DNA of 64,000 bases from an uncultured Prochlorococcus sp. (GCA_902519235.1 CABYJE010000002.1:1-64000); one strand, 5' to 3'. Positions 24,875 to 32,806 are shown, numbered from the stretch's first letter. Program-made: numbers and translations. The notes: generated from the sequence alone by a model not told the origin.

Positions 24875-25069
24875 ATGAAAAGACTTTTTCCTTATATAGC
24901 TTTTGCATGTTTAACTGGTTTTACGGCTACGACCGGTTTACCAGTCATAGCAGGCGGTTGTAGTAGCCACATAAACAAAAAAGCTGAAATCAAATGTGCT
25001 GAAGATGATACTGAGTGTCAAATTGAAAAAGCTGAAAAGTTTGATTTAAGAGATTCTCTCAAGTCATAA
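24875..25069 (+). CDS. Small secreted or membrane-anchored Cys protein
   Basis: 64 residues. N-terminal signal-like stretch (KRLFPYIAFACLTGF, then small residues) followed by a short mature part with four Cys in GGCSS, KCAED and TECQ. Probably exported and disulfide-bonded. No family recognised. Plus-strand start of a small run with the 34-codon gene after it. Confidence 0.7.
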   Translation: MKRLFPYIAFACLTGFTATTGLPVIAGGCSSHINKKAEIKCAEDDTECQIEKAEKFDLRDSLKS

Positions 25070-25073
25070 AATC

Positions 25074-25178
25074 ATGACTCAAATCGGTTTATTTATGAAC
25101 TCTGCCCCAAGAGATTTGATTGAGTTCACATTCTTTTCGGCTGTTGGTTTTACTGCAGGATTATTTGGTCTAATTTAG
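25074..25178 (+). CDS. 34-residue membrane peptide
   Basis: ATG five bases after the preceding stop; MTQIGLFMNSAPRDLIEF then FTFFSAVGFTAGLFGLI, a single short glycine-rich membrane segment. Size and form resemble small thylakoid proteins, but no family is recognised. Confidence 0.55.
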   Translation: MTQIGLFMNSAPRDLIEFTFFSAVGFTAGLFGLI

Positions 25179-25292
25179 TTATAGAAAATTGACCCATTCT
25201 TTTTTTCTCCTAACCTTTTCAAGTCTTTCTTTTATGTGATGGCTTGCTTATGGAGAGATTTAATTAATCAAAAGTAAAAAATATTTTTTAAA

Positions 25293-25436
25293 TTACCTTT
25301 TATAGATAAATCTTTGTATGTCTTCGAATAGATTAGATTTTGATTTAAAAAATCCATTACTTTTTAAATAAGATTTTCCTTTTTCTATATTTTCAATTCT
25401 TTTTTCATAAGAATTTTCATCTAAATTTTTTTGCAT
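25293..25436 (-). CDS. Small basic hypothetical protein
   Basis: 47 residues, Lys/Glu/Asn-rich, starting MQKNLDENSYEKRIENIEKG. Open ATG-to-TAA frame in a gap with no competitor. Low complexity makes this less certain. Confidence 0.4.
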   Translation of the reverse strand: MQKNLDENSYEKRIENIEKGKSYLKSNGFFKSKSNLFEDIQRFIYKR

Positions 25437-25571
25437 AAAAAAATAGTCGGACTTTTATTCTGAATAATGCTCACAAAAAAGCGGTTACCTTAAATACAAA
25501 ATTTAAATTCTTTTTTGAATTTCTTTTCATTAAAACTAAAGATCAAATAAAAAAGTTTCTTTCTTAAATTT

Positions 25572-25709
25572 CTAAGAATCTTTTGATATCTTCTTCTTGA
25601 TGTCCTCAATATTATTAATTAATTTGTCTAACCATTTTGTATTATCTTCTGGTTTTAAATATTTAATTTTTGGTTGATTAATTTCAAGAGTCTCAAAATC
25701 TCCACTCAT
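25572..25709 (-). CDS. Small hypothetical protein
   Basis: 45 residues, MSGDFETLEINQPKIK then a charged helix. A strong ribosome binding site AAAGGAG lies six bases before the ATG, rare in this window and the main support. Function unknown. Confidence 0.65.
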   Translation of the reverse strand: MSGDFETLEINQPKIKYLKPEDNTKWLDKLINNIEDIKKKISKDS

Positions 25710-25868
25710 AAATTCTCCTTTGTATATTTGTTTAACTACCTCTTTGTTCTAATTGATTTGACTAAAACACTGCGTATCTAATGTGTGCGGGTTGAGGAAC
25801 ATTTAGGTACGGAAAGAGGTATGTTTTTTTAGCCATTTAAATCTATGGCTGACCTAAATTAGAAATAT

Positions 25869-25940
25869 GGTTGTCATGAGTCGGTTGCGTTGCTGCAACT
25901 GAAATCAACCATGAACTTTAAATTGCATTTAATAAAATGA
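25869..25940 (+). promoter_or_regulatory. Nested hairpin and 9-codon upstream ORF
   Basis: GGTTG / CAACC (25869-25910) closes an inner 7-bp stem CGGTTGC / GCAACTG. The next base starts a short ORF, MNFKLHLIK (25911-25940), whose TGA overlaps the ATG of the following gene (ATGA at 25937). This looks like a structured leader with a coupled leader peptide. Its role is inference. Confidence 0.5.
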
Positions 25941-26119
25941 CTTACTACAGTTGCTTTGATCAAAAAGGAAACATAATTGCTCGCTGTCAGACTAAAGAAG
26001 ATATAGATGTTCTCAAGAAAATGGGCAGACCAATAATGGAAATAAAAGAAATGAAAAAAGAGGAATCAGTTGTTTGTTCTTTAACTGGTAGTCCATCCGA
26101 TTACAATGAAGATTATTAA
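25937..26119 (+). CDS. Small hypothetical protein
   Basis: 60 residues: TYYSCFDQKGNIIARCQTK then a Lys/Glu stretch and an acidic end. Two N-terminal Cys. Soluble. Preceded by a hairpin and a coupled 9-codon ORF, followed after four bases by another small gene. Confidence 0.75.
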   Translation: MTYYSCFDQKGNIIARCQTKEDIDVLKKMGRPIMEIKEMKKEESVVCSLTGSPSDYNEDY

Positions 26120-26123
26120 AAGT

Positions 26124-26255
26124 ATGACTCAAAGATCACTTCAATTAAATCAACATGGAAGAATAGTAGTTCTTTTGTTGGTTGCATTGAATAGCATCTG
26201 TACTTTCTTTTTTACTTTTGAAAAAGCATTAACTGATCGCGAAAGAGCGAGATAA
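26124..26255 (+). CDS. Small membrane protein, one helix
   Basis: 43 residues; IVVLLLVALNSICTFFF is a clear membrane helix with charged flanks (HGR before, DRERAR after). Four bases after the preceding stop, so probably one transcript with the 60-residue gene. Terminator follows at 26307. Confidence 0.65.
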   Translation: MTQRSLQLNQHGRIVVLLLVALNSICTFFFTFEKALTDRERAR

Positions 26256-26306
26256 AAATATTTAATTATTTGTGGATTAACAGTAAATAAATAAAATTTA
26301 AAACAT

Positions 26307-26336
26307 AAAAAAAGACCCTTTTAAAGGTCTTTTTTA
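26307..26336. terminator. Bidirectional intrinsic terminator
   Basis: Stem AAAGACC / GGTCTTT with A-run before and T-run after, so it can act on both strands. Ends the plus-strand pair at 25937-26255 and could also end a minus-strand transcript from the structured region to its right. Confidence 0.85.
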
Positions 26337-26339
26337 AAT

Positions 26340-26720
26340 GGTGACGACAGAAAGGAGATCTGTTTAATAATCAGATTAAGAATTTCTTAGAAATTAGTTT
26401 TGAATGTAAAAGTGATTACTCACTTCTTCATGCTTTACAAACGACTTTATTTTTTAGATAGTTCTGAATTAATCCCGAAAGATTAATTTCTGATCACTTA
26501 ACTTTCTTACCGTAAAGGTTAGATAAGTTAATATACCTTGGTGTTGCAGACCATTGGTTAGTGAAGATCTAGTTGGTCAACCTTGGATTAGTCGATCACC
26601 AGAACTGTCGTACTTATAAAGTAATCGGTCATAAATATTTGGCATGAATCCTTAAGAATGATTTAATCATGATTAATTAAATCTTTAATCCGCGGACCAC
26701 ATCATCTCTTAGTAAGCATT
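26340..26720. ncRNA. Candidate structured non-coding region
   Basis: About 380 bases with no credible ORF but several hairpins: AAGTGA/TCACTT near 26415, TTAATC/GATTAA near 26470, a long imperfect stem near 26501-26535 and GACCA/TGGTC near 26550-26580. More GC than neighbouring gaps. A terminator at 26307 would suit a minus-strand RNA, but strand and ends are unproven, and it matches no RNA family I recognise. Confidence 0.4.
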
Positions 26721-27077
26721 TTATTTGTTTGTTTTACAAAGAATATAAAGCCAACCAAAGAAAGTAGCAAAAGCAATTATTAAAGCAATATTGTTATTCA
26801 ATGGACTTAAATATCTTTCTATTGAAAGTGGCACATGGAGAATAACAAAATACCAATATAGAACAGATAGTAATCCAAACAATAAAGCTAGAAGAATATA
26901 AAAAGGCAGGATATAAAATCTTCTTTTTTTTATTCTTTCCTCTGTAATATTTTCGGCTAAACCAATTCTTGACCAATAACCACCATTTAATTGAAGAAAA
27001 AACTTTAAAAATATTCCGTAAATATTTATAAAAAACCTAGATAAAGCAAATAACGGTGAAATTATAAATCTTTGCAT
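26721..27077 (-). CDS. Hypothetical membrane protein
   Basis: 118 residues with an amphipathic N-terminal region and about two membrane helices (FYILPFYILLALLFGLLSVL and NIALIIAFATFFGWLYI). Basic linker EERIKKRR. No family recognised. Follows the 57-codon membrane gene by 13 bases on the same strand. Confidence 0.75.
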   Translation of the reverse strand: MQRFIISPLFALSRFFINIYGIFLKFFLQLNGGYWSRIGLAENITEERIKKRRFYILPFYILLALLFGLLSVLYWYFVILHVPLSIERYLSPLNNNIALIIAFATFFGWLYILCKTNK

Positions 27078-27090
27078 TACTGCTTTAAAA

Positions 27091-27264
27091 TTAAATTTGT
27101 TCTGTTATGGAAATCTGGCTTATATTATTAACTTTTTTTTCTCTATATTTTGTTAGGAAAAATACCATTGAGCTAAAAACAACTAAAAATCCTATTAATG
27201 ATATTCGATAGAAAAGGTCATCAGACATATCAAAAAAAGCTGATCTTTTAAATTTGTTTCTCAT
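27091..27264 (-). CDS. Small membrane protein, one helix
   Basis: 57 residues, MRNKFKRSAFFDMSDDLFYR then a membrane helix ISLIGFLVVFSSMVFFL. Start lies right after a terminator-like hairpin and T-run that belongs to a repeated element. Probably co-transcribed with the 118-residue membrane gene downstream. Confidence 0.6.
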   Translation of the reverse strand: MRNKFKRSAFFDMSDDLFYRISLIGFLVVFSSMVFFLTKYREKKVNNISQISITEQI

Positions 27265-27265
27265 C

Positions 27266-27312
27266 AAAAAAAGAGGATTTTATCCCTCTAAGTTTAGATC
27301 GACTGTCAATCA
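27266..27312 (-). repeat. Terminator-like leader repeat, copy 1
   Basis: On the minus strand, a conserved block TGATTGACAGT, then GATCTAAACTTAGAGGGA, then a hairpin (AGAGG/CCTCT) and a run of seven T, then an ATG. Nearly identical to 34085-34130, with a weaker relative at 37063-37100. Works as a terminator by form; the position just before a start codon is odd. Confidence 0.75.
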
Positions 27313-27332
27313 AGTTATTTTTACTTGTGATG

Positions 27333-27430
27333 AGTGTGTTTCTTAGGTATAAGTGGTCTAAGGACTTGTCCTTTTCGTAAGGACTTGAGCCTAGCGGTTT
27401 CAAGGTTAACCCCGCACTCCTACACACGAG
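27333..27430. ncRNA. Candidate structured RNA, GC-richer block
   Basis: GTGTGT (27333) can pair with ACACAC (near 27423) around a hairpin GTCCTT-TTCGT-AAGGAC and a second stem GCGG/CCGC, giving a three-way-junction shape. No ORF. A minus-strand transcript would end at the terminator-like repeat at 27266. Strand and identity unresolved. Confidence 0.4.
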
Positions 27431-27599
27431 TACAAAAACCTTTTTAATTAATGCAGATTACTTCCCAGACACTTAGCTTGCTACTTAATGTAGTTTTTGT
27501 GCTTTGTGTCTTTGTCATTTGAAGACTATTCATCAAAAGAGATTAATAGTTTCAGGGTTTTCTTACTTCGAACCGAACTCAATATCGGTTAGTTTTTTA

Positions 27600-27766
27600 G
27601 TCTTTAAAAGTTTGAGTAAAGTTTGATTAAAAAATTACGATTCCCTGAAATCCCAGTTATAGCTAGACGCGCTCACTTTTCATTAGCCAGTAGCTAGGTT
27701 CCTTTTATACCATGGGATCTCAGCGAATCCTAAAGCTTCGAGTAGGTGTTACTCAAACTTTTTTGT
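27600..27766 (+). ncRNA. Candidate rod-shaped RNA (6S-like form)
   Basis: A 14-bp perfect inverted repeat (27606-27619 with 27749-27762) closes a 19 x 19 base bubble and then a long stem: GATTC, CTGA, ATCCCA pair with TGGGAT, TCAG, GAATC with single mismatches between. T-run directly follows on the plus strand. A long rod with central bubble and about 165 bases is the form of 6S RNA; sequence identity to 6S is not something I can confirm. Confidence 0.45.
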
Positions 27767-28048
27767 ATGAATTTATTATCCATCAAAGTTCCTATTTAGG
27801 AAAGTAATGGGTGGCATGGGGGAATGGGGGAAAGAGTTCTGATGATTTAAATTGTTTTAAACAAATTTATTTTTTTATCAATGATTACTTAATCTTGGTA
27901 AATTAACCTTCTTAAATTTCTAATATTGTTAATGAAAAATAAATTAAAAATAAAATTCTTATAAGAAATGTGATTTAGGTAGGAAATACTACATCAAATA
28001 CCTATTTGGAATAATTAATTTGTAAATATAAATCTATTTCGAATAATT

Positions 28049-28177
28049 ATGGAATTCGCTAAAAAATTCATGACTGAGAAAGCTGAAAAGCTTAACGGTA
28101 AAGCTGCAATGCTAGGAATGCTTGCTCTAATAGGGGCTTACTATTTTACAGGTCAGATTGTTCCAGGTATTTTCTAA
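28049..28177 (+). CDS. hli: High-light-inducible protein (Hli)
   Basis: 42 residues (35 if the internal ATG at 28070 is used). Single chlorophyll-binding-type helix with EKLNGKAAMLG and the C-terminal TGQIVPGIF, the mark of the multicopy marine Hli group. Binds pigments and protects photosystems under light or nutrient stress. A terminator follows at 28204; upstream about 780 bases are non-coding. Confidence 0.93.
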   Translation: MEFAKKFMTEKAEKLNGKAAMLGMLALIGAYYFTGQIVPGIF

Positions 28178-28203
28178 ACAACAAAAATTTTTTAAAATTT
28201 TTT

Positions 28204-28228
28204 GAGGGGCTTTATTAAGCCCTTTTTA
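28204..28228 (+). terminator. Intrinsic terminator of hli
   Basis: GGGCTT-TATT-AAGCCC stem followed by five T, 27 bases after the hli stop. Confidence 0.9.
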
Positions 28229-28250
28229 TATGAGTGAAAATTTTCTTTTT

Positions 28251-28988
28251 TTAATTTTCTAATAATTCAAACAATTTGTTTATAAGAAGCTTTCTTTTTA
28301 AAAAAGTTTTATCACTATATTTTTTATTTTCTTCTCTTAAAATTTTCTGACCATTTGGTCCCAATCCTTTAAAGACAAATTCTTTATCTTCTTTAATCCA
28401 CTTATTTATCATTGCCTCTGTTGCCTCTATGTGGAATTGCAATCCGTAAGCAAAATCACCAATCCTAAAAAACTGTTCCTTACAACGTGCACTACTAGCA
28501 ATGAGTTCCGCTTGATTAGGTAATAAAATCCTATCTCCATGCCAATGCAGTACATGAAAAGGTTCTTCAAACAGTGCTTTAAATTCTTTATTTGATTTAT
28601 CAATAAAAATTTGAGACCATCCAATTTCTGGCAATTCTTTTGGAGGGTAATTATATTTTAAAATTTCAACATCTCCTCCAGCAGCACTTGCAAGCAACTG
28701 AGCACCTAAGCAAACACCGATTATAGATCTCTTATTTTCTAATTCTTTTCTTATGAAATCTCTCTCCAACTTAAGCCATGGGTATTTGTAGCTTCCAATA
28801 TCTTTGAGTCCCATAGGTCCACCCATAATTAAAATAAGATCACCTTCTTTTGTTTGAGGAAGATTATCTTGTTTATCCAAACGAATAATTTCAATTTTTA
28901 AATCTCTTTCTTCAGCAAATTGTTTAAAAAGACCAGGTCCCTCTATTTCTAAATGCTGTAAAACTAATAGTCTTTTTATTACCTTCAT
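28251..28988 (-). CDS. Class I glutamine amidotransferase
   Basis: 245 residues. Nucleophile elbow GVCLGAQLLA and the His-Glu pair in GLQFHIEAT complete the triad; MGGPMGL is the oxyanion region. Stand-alone GuaA-type domain with no synthase partner; such proteins can hydrolyse gamma-glutamyl compounds. Overlaps by four bases with the secreted protein gene upstream. Confidence 0.93.
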   Translation of the reverse strand: MKVIKRLLVLQHLEIEGPGLFKQFAEERDLKIEIIRLDKQDNLPQTKEGDLILIMGGPMGLKDIGSYKYPWLKLERDFIRKELENKRSIIGVCLGAQLLASAAGGDVEILKYNYPPKELPEIGWSQIFIDKSNKEFKALFEEPFHVLHWHGDRILLPNQAELIASSARCKEQFFRIGDFAYGLQFHIEATEAMINKWIKEDKEFVFKGLGPNGQKILREENKKYSDKTFLKRKLLINKLFELLEN

Positions 28989-29281
28989 TCACTTTCAATT
29001 ATTTCAGCAGAATCAGCACAGACATTAACGCTAAACCACCCTATTGAGGACCAAGAACCTTCTTGGTATGTACCTGCAGCAACACTTACGAAACAATCAT
29101 TCTCATACCAACTTCGATAATTGGGATTTAATTCAGTTCCTTTTAATCTGTTTTCTAAGCCTTTTCCATATTTCTTAATAACAAGATTGATAGCCTCATA
29201 CTCAATTTGTCTTTGCCTTTCATCAGCAAAAGCTCCAAAATGTATAAAAAAAAGGGTTGATGCAATAAGAAAATGTTTCAT
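28985..29281 (-). CDS. Small secreted hypothetical protein
   Basis: 98 residues with a signal peptide, KHFLIASTLFFIHFGAFADE, cleavage probably after AFA. Mature part has two Cys likely to form a disulfide. Sits between the 96-residue gene and the amidotransferase, overlapping the latter as ATGA. Confidence 0.75.
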   Translation of the reverse strand: MKHFLIASTLFFIHFGAFADERQRQIEYEAINLVIKKYGKGLENRLKGTELNPNYRSWYENDCFVSVAAGTYQEGSWSSIGWFSVNVCADSAEIIESE

Positions 29282-29296
29282 TGATGATTCTCTTTT

Positions 29297-29587
29297 TTAC
29301 ATGTAGCCAATTTCATATTGTTTAATTAATTTTTTAAAATCATCAACTCTTTTTTCTCCGTTCTTTAATGGTCTTGAGTAGTCAAGTACAGCTGCACAAC
29401 ATAATTGCCAACAAGATTTTTCATCTAAGTCTAATTTCTCGCATATATTTTTTGGAGCTTTAAAAACTATATTGATTTCAGCAATATGTTGAGTAGTTTC
29501 CCATAACTCTCCTTCAAGAAAATCAAGTTCAATACTTGATAACAATTCTGTTGCAACGTAATCTTTGATTAGCTCAGTTAATTCCAC
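29297..29587 (-). CDS. Hypothetical soluble protein
   Basis: 96 residues, helical and acidic, with CEKLDLDEKSCWQLCCAA in the centre (four Cys). No signal or membrane helix. First gene of the run into the secreted protein and amidotransferase. Family not recognised. Confidence 0.7.
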   Translation of the reverse strand: MELTELIKDYVATELLSSIELDFLEGELWETTQHIAEINIVFKAPKNICEKLDLDEKSCWQLCCAAVLDYSRPLKNGEKRVDDFKKLIKQYEIGYM

Positions 29588-29705
29588 AGTATTTTATTAA
29601 AGCAGAAAAAGTAAATCATCTCTTATTTTTTTTATAGCAAGATAAAACAAAAAGGAGCTAATTACCATTTATTGTAGATCGACTTTCAATAGGATAGGCG
29701 TTACT

Positions 29706-29858
29706 TTGAAATACATAGCTCAAAAATTCTTTATGTGGATTGATGAATATAGAAATTTAGATAAAATCATTAAAGAAATTTGAGAAAATAGATATAATAT
29801 TGAGCTTGTTGGCATCTATATAAGAGAGCTTTTAGACAAGGATAAAATATATGATTAA
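29706..29858 (+). pseudogene. Small gene interrupted by one TGA
   Basis: A frame from TTG 29706 encodes KYIAQKFFMWIDEYRNLDK, stops at TGA 29781-29783, and continues in frame for 24 more plausible codons to TAA 29856. The two parts look like one continuous amphipathic protein. A single nonsense change is the simplest explanation. Start assignment uncertain. Confidence 0.5.
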
Positions 29859-30048
29859 AGTTTCAATTTTTATAGAAGGTTTATTGATGCCTTTATTAAG
29901 TTTAGGTATATTTGTTATTTACTAAGAGATCAAAGAGAAAGAAAAGAAAATTTCATGCAGCACCTACCCAAAACTACTTAGTTCAAATGTTGGAAGTTTA
30001 CCAAAACTAATTGCAATGCTTGGGGTTTTGCTTCTTTTATTAGTGTAA
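29851..30048 (+). pseudogene. Small membrane gene interrupted by one TAA
   Basis: ATG 29851 opens MIKVSIFIEGLLMPLLSLGI, stops at TAA 29923-29925, then the same frame runs on through SCSTYPKLLSSN and a second membrane segment IAMLGVLLLLLV to TAA 30046. Overlaps the preceding remnant. Could instead be a genuine 24-residue peptide. Confidence 0.4.
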
Positions 30049-30087
30049 TAATTTATTTTTTAAGATAAAGCAAGAAGCTGTTTTTGA

Positions 30088-30288
30088 TTATGAAAAATTT
30101 AAAGGGTAATCAATATTTTTGGGTTCCAAATGTTTCGTATAGCAAGCTGTTGTGCAGTCGACTCCTTCATTATTGATACTGCAGGAGGTTATACATTCAA
30201 GGAAACTTTCCAAAGCATCTGATTCTTTCATATTTGTATAAATGTCTTTTTTCATTGTTGAAACCCAAATCTTAGGTTTATCTAGCAA
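30088..30288 (-). CDS. Twin CX3C small protein, copy 1
   Basis: 66 residues; the core FLECITSCSINNEGVDCTTA has Cys spaced CX3C-X8-CX3C, followed by a conserved HL. The paralog at 46996-47205 has the same spacing and flanks. An internal ATG near 30255 (MKKDIYTN) could be the start. A helical hairpin with two disulfides, or metal binding, is possible; location unknown as no signal is seen. Confidence 0.75.
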   Translation of the reverse strand: MLDKPKIWVSTMKKDIYTNMKESDALESFLECITSCSINNEGVDCTTACYTKHLEPKNIDYPLNFS

Positions 30289-30774
30289 TTTTCTCTAAAA
30301 AGTGTCAAATTCAGGTAAAGTACCTAACTACAATTTTTCATTACTGACTAGTTACTATATGGCTATAAATACAAAGTTTGAATAACTACCTTTACAAAAA
30401 TAGATTATCTATCACTCTACCCTTAAAGGAAAAAAGGTTTGTTTATTAATAAAACATGGGCTTATTTATAAAAACCATAAGTTGCACTTTCAATGCTTAA
30501 AAATAAAAAATATTTAAATATACTGAAAATTAAAATTCACCCTTATTTTTTATAAATTAAATCTTAAATTATATAGAGAAACTTATATTGAACTGATTTT
30601 TATATAAGTTATATAAATCAAATTAAGTAGTCTTTTTTACCAATTGAATATACCTGTTGGTAAATAAATATATTTGTCCTTGAAAAGCTCCTAAAAAATA
30701 CTTTTTCTTGAAATAAAGATTGACAAGACATTCATAAAAAAAACTTTTATAAATCATTAACTTCTTTTATAAAT
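30289..30774. other. Gene-free AT-rich gap
   Basis: 486 bases, extremely AT-rich. I see no convincing ORF, strong hairpin or repeat. Probably holds the promoters of the flanking divergent genes. Confidence 0.6.
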
Positions 30775-31083
30775 ATGTTTCTAACCAACAAGGCTCGTTT
30801 AAAAATTAAGGATATTGTAAAGAGGATTTCACTAGATGAACCTGTCGCATTGGAAGAAAGAATTTATGTAGAAAAGTTTGCAAAACATAATTCAACTATA
30901 TGGACATGGCTTAAGAAAGCTAATAGCCTGAGGAGATATGGCAAGCAAAAATCAGATGGAATAAATGGACTCATACAGAATCTTGGCCTTGATGGTTTAG
31001 AAACTGAAAATCATTTCGATCCCAAAAATGATGATCTTGCTGATTGGTTTAGTGGATCTCCTGATTGGGTGAGAAGGAGCTAA
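30775..31083 (+). CDS. Hypothetical soluble protein
   Basis: 102 residues. Basic helical N-terminal half (KARLKIKDIVKRIS, TIWTWLKKANSLRRYGKQ) and acidic C-terminal half with DDLADWFSGSPDWVR. No signal or membrane helix. The basic half could bind nucleic acid, but that is a guess; no family recognised. Confidence 0.75.
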   Translation: MFLTNKARLKIKDIVKRISLDEPVALEERIYVEKFAKHNSTIWTWLKKANSLRRYGKQKSDGINGLIQNLGLDGLETENHFDPKNDDLADWFSGSPDWVRRS

Positions 31084-31355
31084 GTACCCCTTTGTTTTAA
31101 ATATAAATTAATAACACTAAAACTAGTTATCTAATATTAAAAGTTAAGGTGCAGCAAATCTAAAAATAAGGTGTATATGGTACTTCTGTTTTTAATGAAT
31201 CTCCATAGTAACTTTCAGCTGACTTTAATAAGATCCAATAAATAAAATTTAGAAATGATTTTTCCATAGGAACATCTATAACCTTTCCTAATTCAAATCA
31301 GAATGTCAAATAAAAACATCGTAGAAAATACTCAATAAAAGAGATTTAGATTTTC

Positions 31356-32207
31356 TTAGTTAGTTTGTGATGATTTGATAATTTCCCATGCTTCTGCAGC
31401 GGTGTCTGCATATTGGAAAAGATTTAAGTCTTCATCTGCAATTAATCCATGATCAGCTAGATATTCGAAGTTAATTATCTTGTTCCAATACTCTCTACCA
31501 AAAAGTAATATTGGGATTTTATTTTTCATGCCTGTTTGACAAAGTGTCAATAGTTCAAATAGTTCATCTAGTGTTCCAAAACCTCCAGGAAAAAAAACAG
31601 CAGCTACTGATCGCATTACAAAATGGATCTTTCTCAATGCAAAATAATTAAACTTAAAGCAAAGACCTGGTGTTATAAAAGAATTAGGGATTTGCTCATT
31701 AGGAAGACTGATATTTAATCCTATAGATTTACAATTTGCTTCAAATGCACCTCTATTAGCAGCTTCCATAATTCCGGGCCCCCCACCTGTCACAATCACG
31801 TGAGAATTACAGTCTTGATTTTGCGTACTAATTGAAGCAAGTTTAGAAAACTCCCTTGCGGATTCATAGTAATGACTCATTAGACGCAAATTTTCTAATC
31901 TATTTAAATTTCGTTTTAGAATTATCGATTTAGGATTTTTTTTAATTAACTCTTCTATATTTTCAATTCTCTTTTTTGTATTTGATTCTTCTGTAATGCT
32001 TGCGCCTCCAAAAATAATTATGGTTGAAAGAATTTTATTTTCTTCAAGTATTAAATCTGGTTTAGTAATTTCAAGAAGCATTCTTACTCCACGCATTTCA
32101 TTTCGGCTTAGTAGGCCAATATCTTCATGAGCCAATTTATAAGTATCAGAATTAATAATTAAATTCAGGTTTTTTAAATTATTACTAGGGGATATATGTT
32201 TTTTCAT
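31356..32207 (-). CDS. LOG family protein (TIGR00730 type)
   Basis: 283 residues. Motif FFPGGFGTLDELFELLTLCQTG with the PGGxGTxxE signature, plus VTGGGPGIMEAANRGA. Homologues release nucleobases from nucleoside monophosphates (cytokinin-activating in plants), though the old name is lysine decarboxylase. Starts one base from the upstream cupin-like gene. Confidence 0.92.
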   Translation of the reverse strand: MKKHISPSNNLKNLNLIINSDTYKLAHEDIGLLSRNEMRGVRMLLEITKPDLILEENKILSTIIIFGGASITEESNTKKRIENIEELIKKNPKSIILKRNLNRLENLRLMSHYYESAREFSKLASISTQNQDCNSHVIVTGGGPGIMEAANRGAFEANCKSIGLNISLPNEQIPNSFITPGLCFKFNYFALRKIHFVMRSVAAVFFPGGFGTLDELFELLTLCQTGMKNKIPILLFGREYWNKIINFEYLADHGLIADEDLNLFQYADTAAEAWEIIKSSQTN

Positions 32208-32208
32208 T

Positions 32209-32727
32209 TCAAATAAGAGTTTTAATTTTTCTTTCTAGAGGATTAAAATAGACTCTTTTGATTTTGTTATTTTCGTAAATCCAATAAACAGGTGGCCTTT
32301 TTCTTGCCTTAATTAAATTAATTTTGTCTAATTTTTGAGGGATAAATTCTTTGGAAGGATCAAAAAATTTATCTCTTTTGGGTTGGTTTAAAACAATACT
32401 ACCATCTTTCCCTGAGATAGATCTGTGATAAGTTCCTATAGGAATTTCTAATGCTCCCATAGATCTATTTAAATAAATCACATGATGTGGTTCATCCCAG
32501 AAAGGATTTATTAAAACAAATTTCCTTTCTCCGGTGATAACTAAATTGTGGTCAATTTGATGATAGTGAACGTAATATTGCTCATTTTTTAAATTATCTG
32601 GAGGAGATATAGCTTCCCCAGAATGTATCACAACATCAGAACCATTAGAAGTATTTATGCCTGCATCAAAGAATGTTACTTTTGGAGTTTCTCTAAAAAC
32701 ATTTATTGGGAAGAATCTTAATTCCAT
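32209..32727 (-). CDS. Cupin-like conserved hypothetical protein
   Basis: 172 residues, beta-rich: YVHYHQIDHNLVITGERKFV, then GALEIPIGTYHRSISG. The His pattern and strand rhythm resemble small-molecule-binding cupin or RmlC-like folds. Directly upstream of and almost touching the LOG gene, so a linked role is likely. Confidence 0.7.
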   Translation of the reverse strand: MELRFFPINVFRETPKVTFFDAGINTSNGSDVVIHSGEAISPPDNLKNEQYYVHYHQIDHNLVITGERKFVLINPFWDEPHHVIYLNRSMGALEIPIGTYHRSISGKDGSIVLNQPKRDKFFDPSKEFIPQKLDKINLIKARKRPPVYWIYENNKIKRVYFNPLERKIKTLI

Positions 32728-32806
32728 AGTGCTAACTCCCTTTTAGAAAATTTACAAATACTGATTAAAATTTATTTTCTTTTGAAAAACAGCTATTTTA
32801 TTATTT

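Noticed and set aside
27290-27790. tmRNA, RNase P RNA or tRNA
   Set aside because: None of the conserved blocks I know for these RNAs, and no tRNA T-loop plus acceptor arrangement, could be found on either strand.
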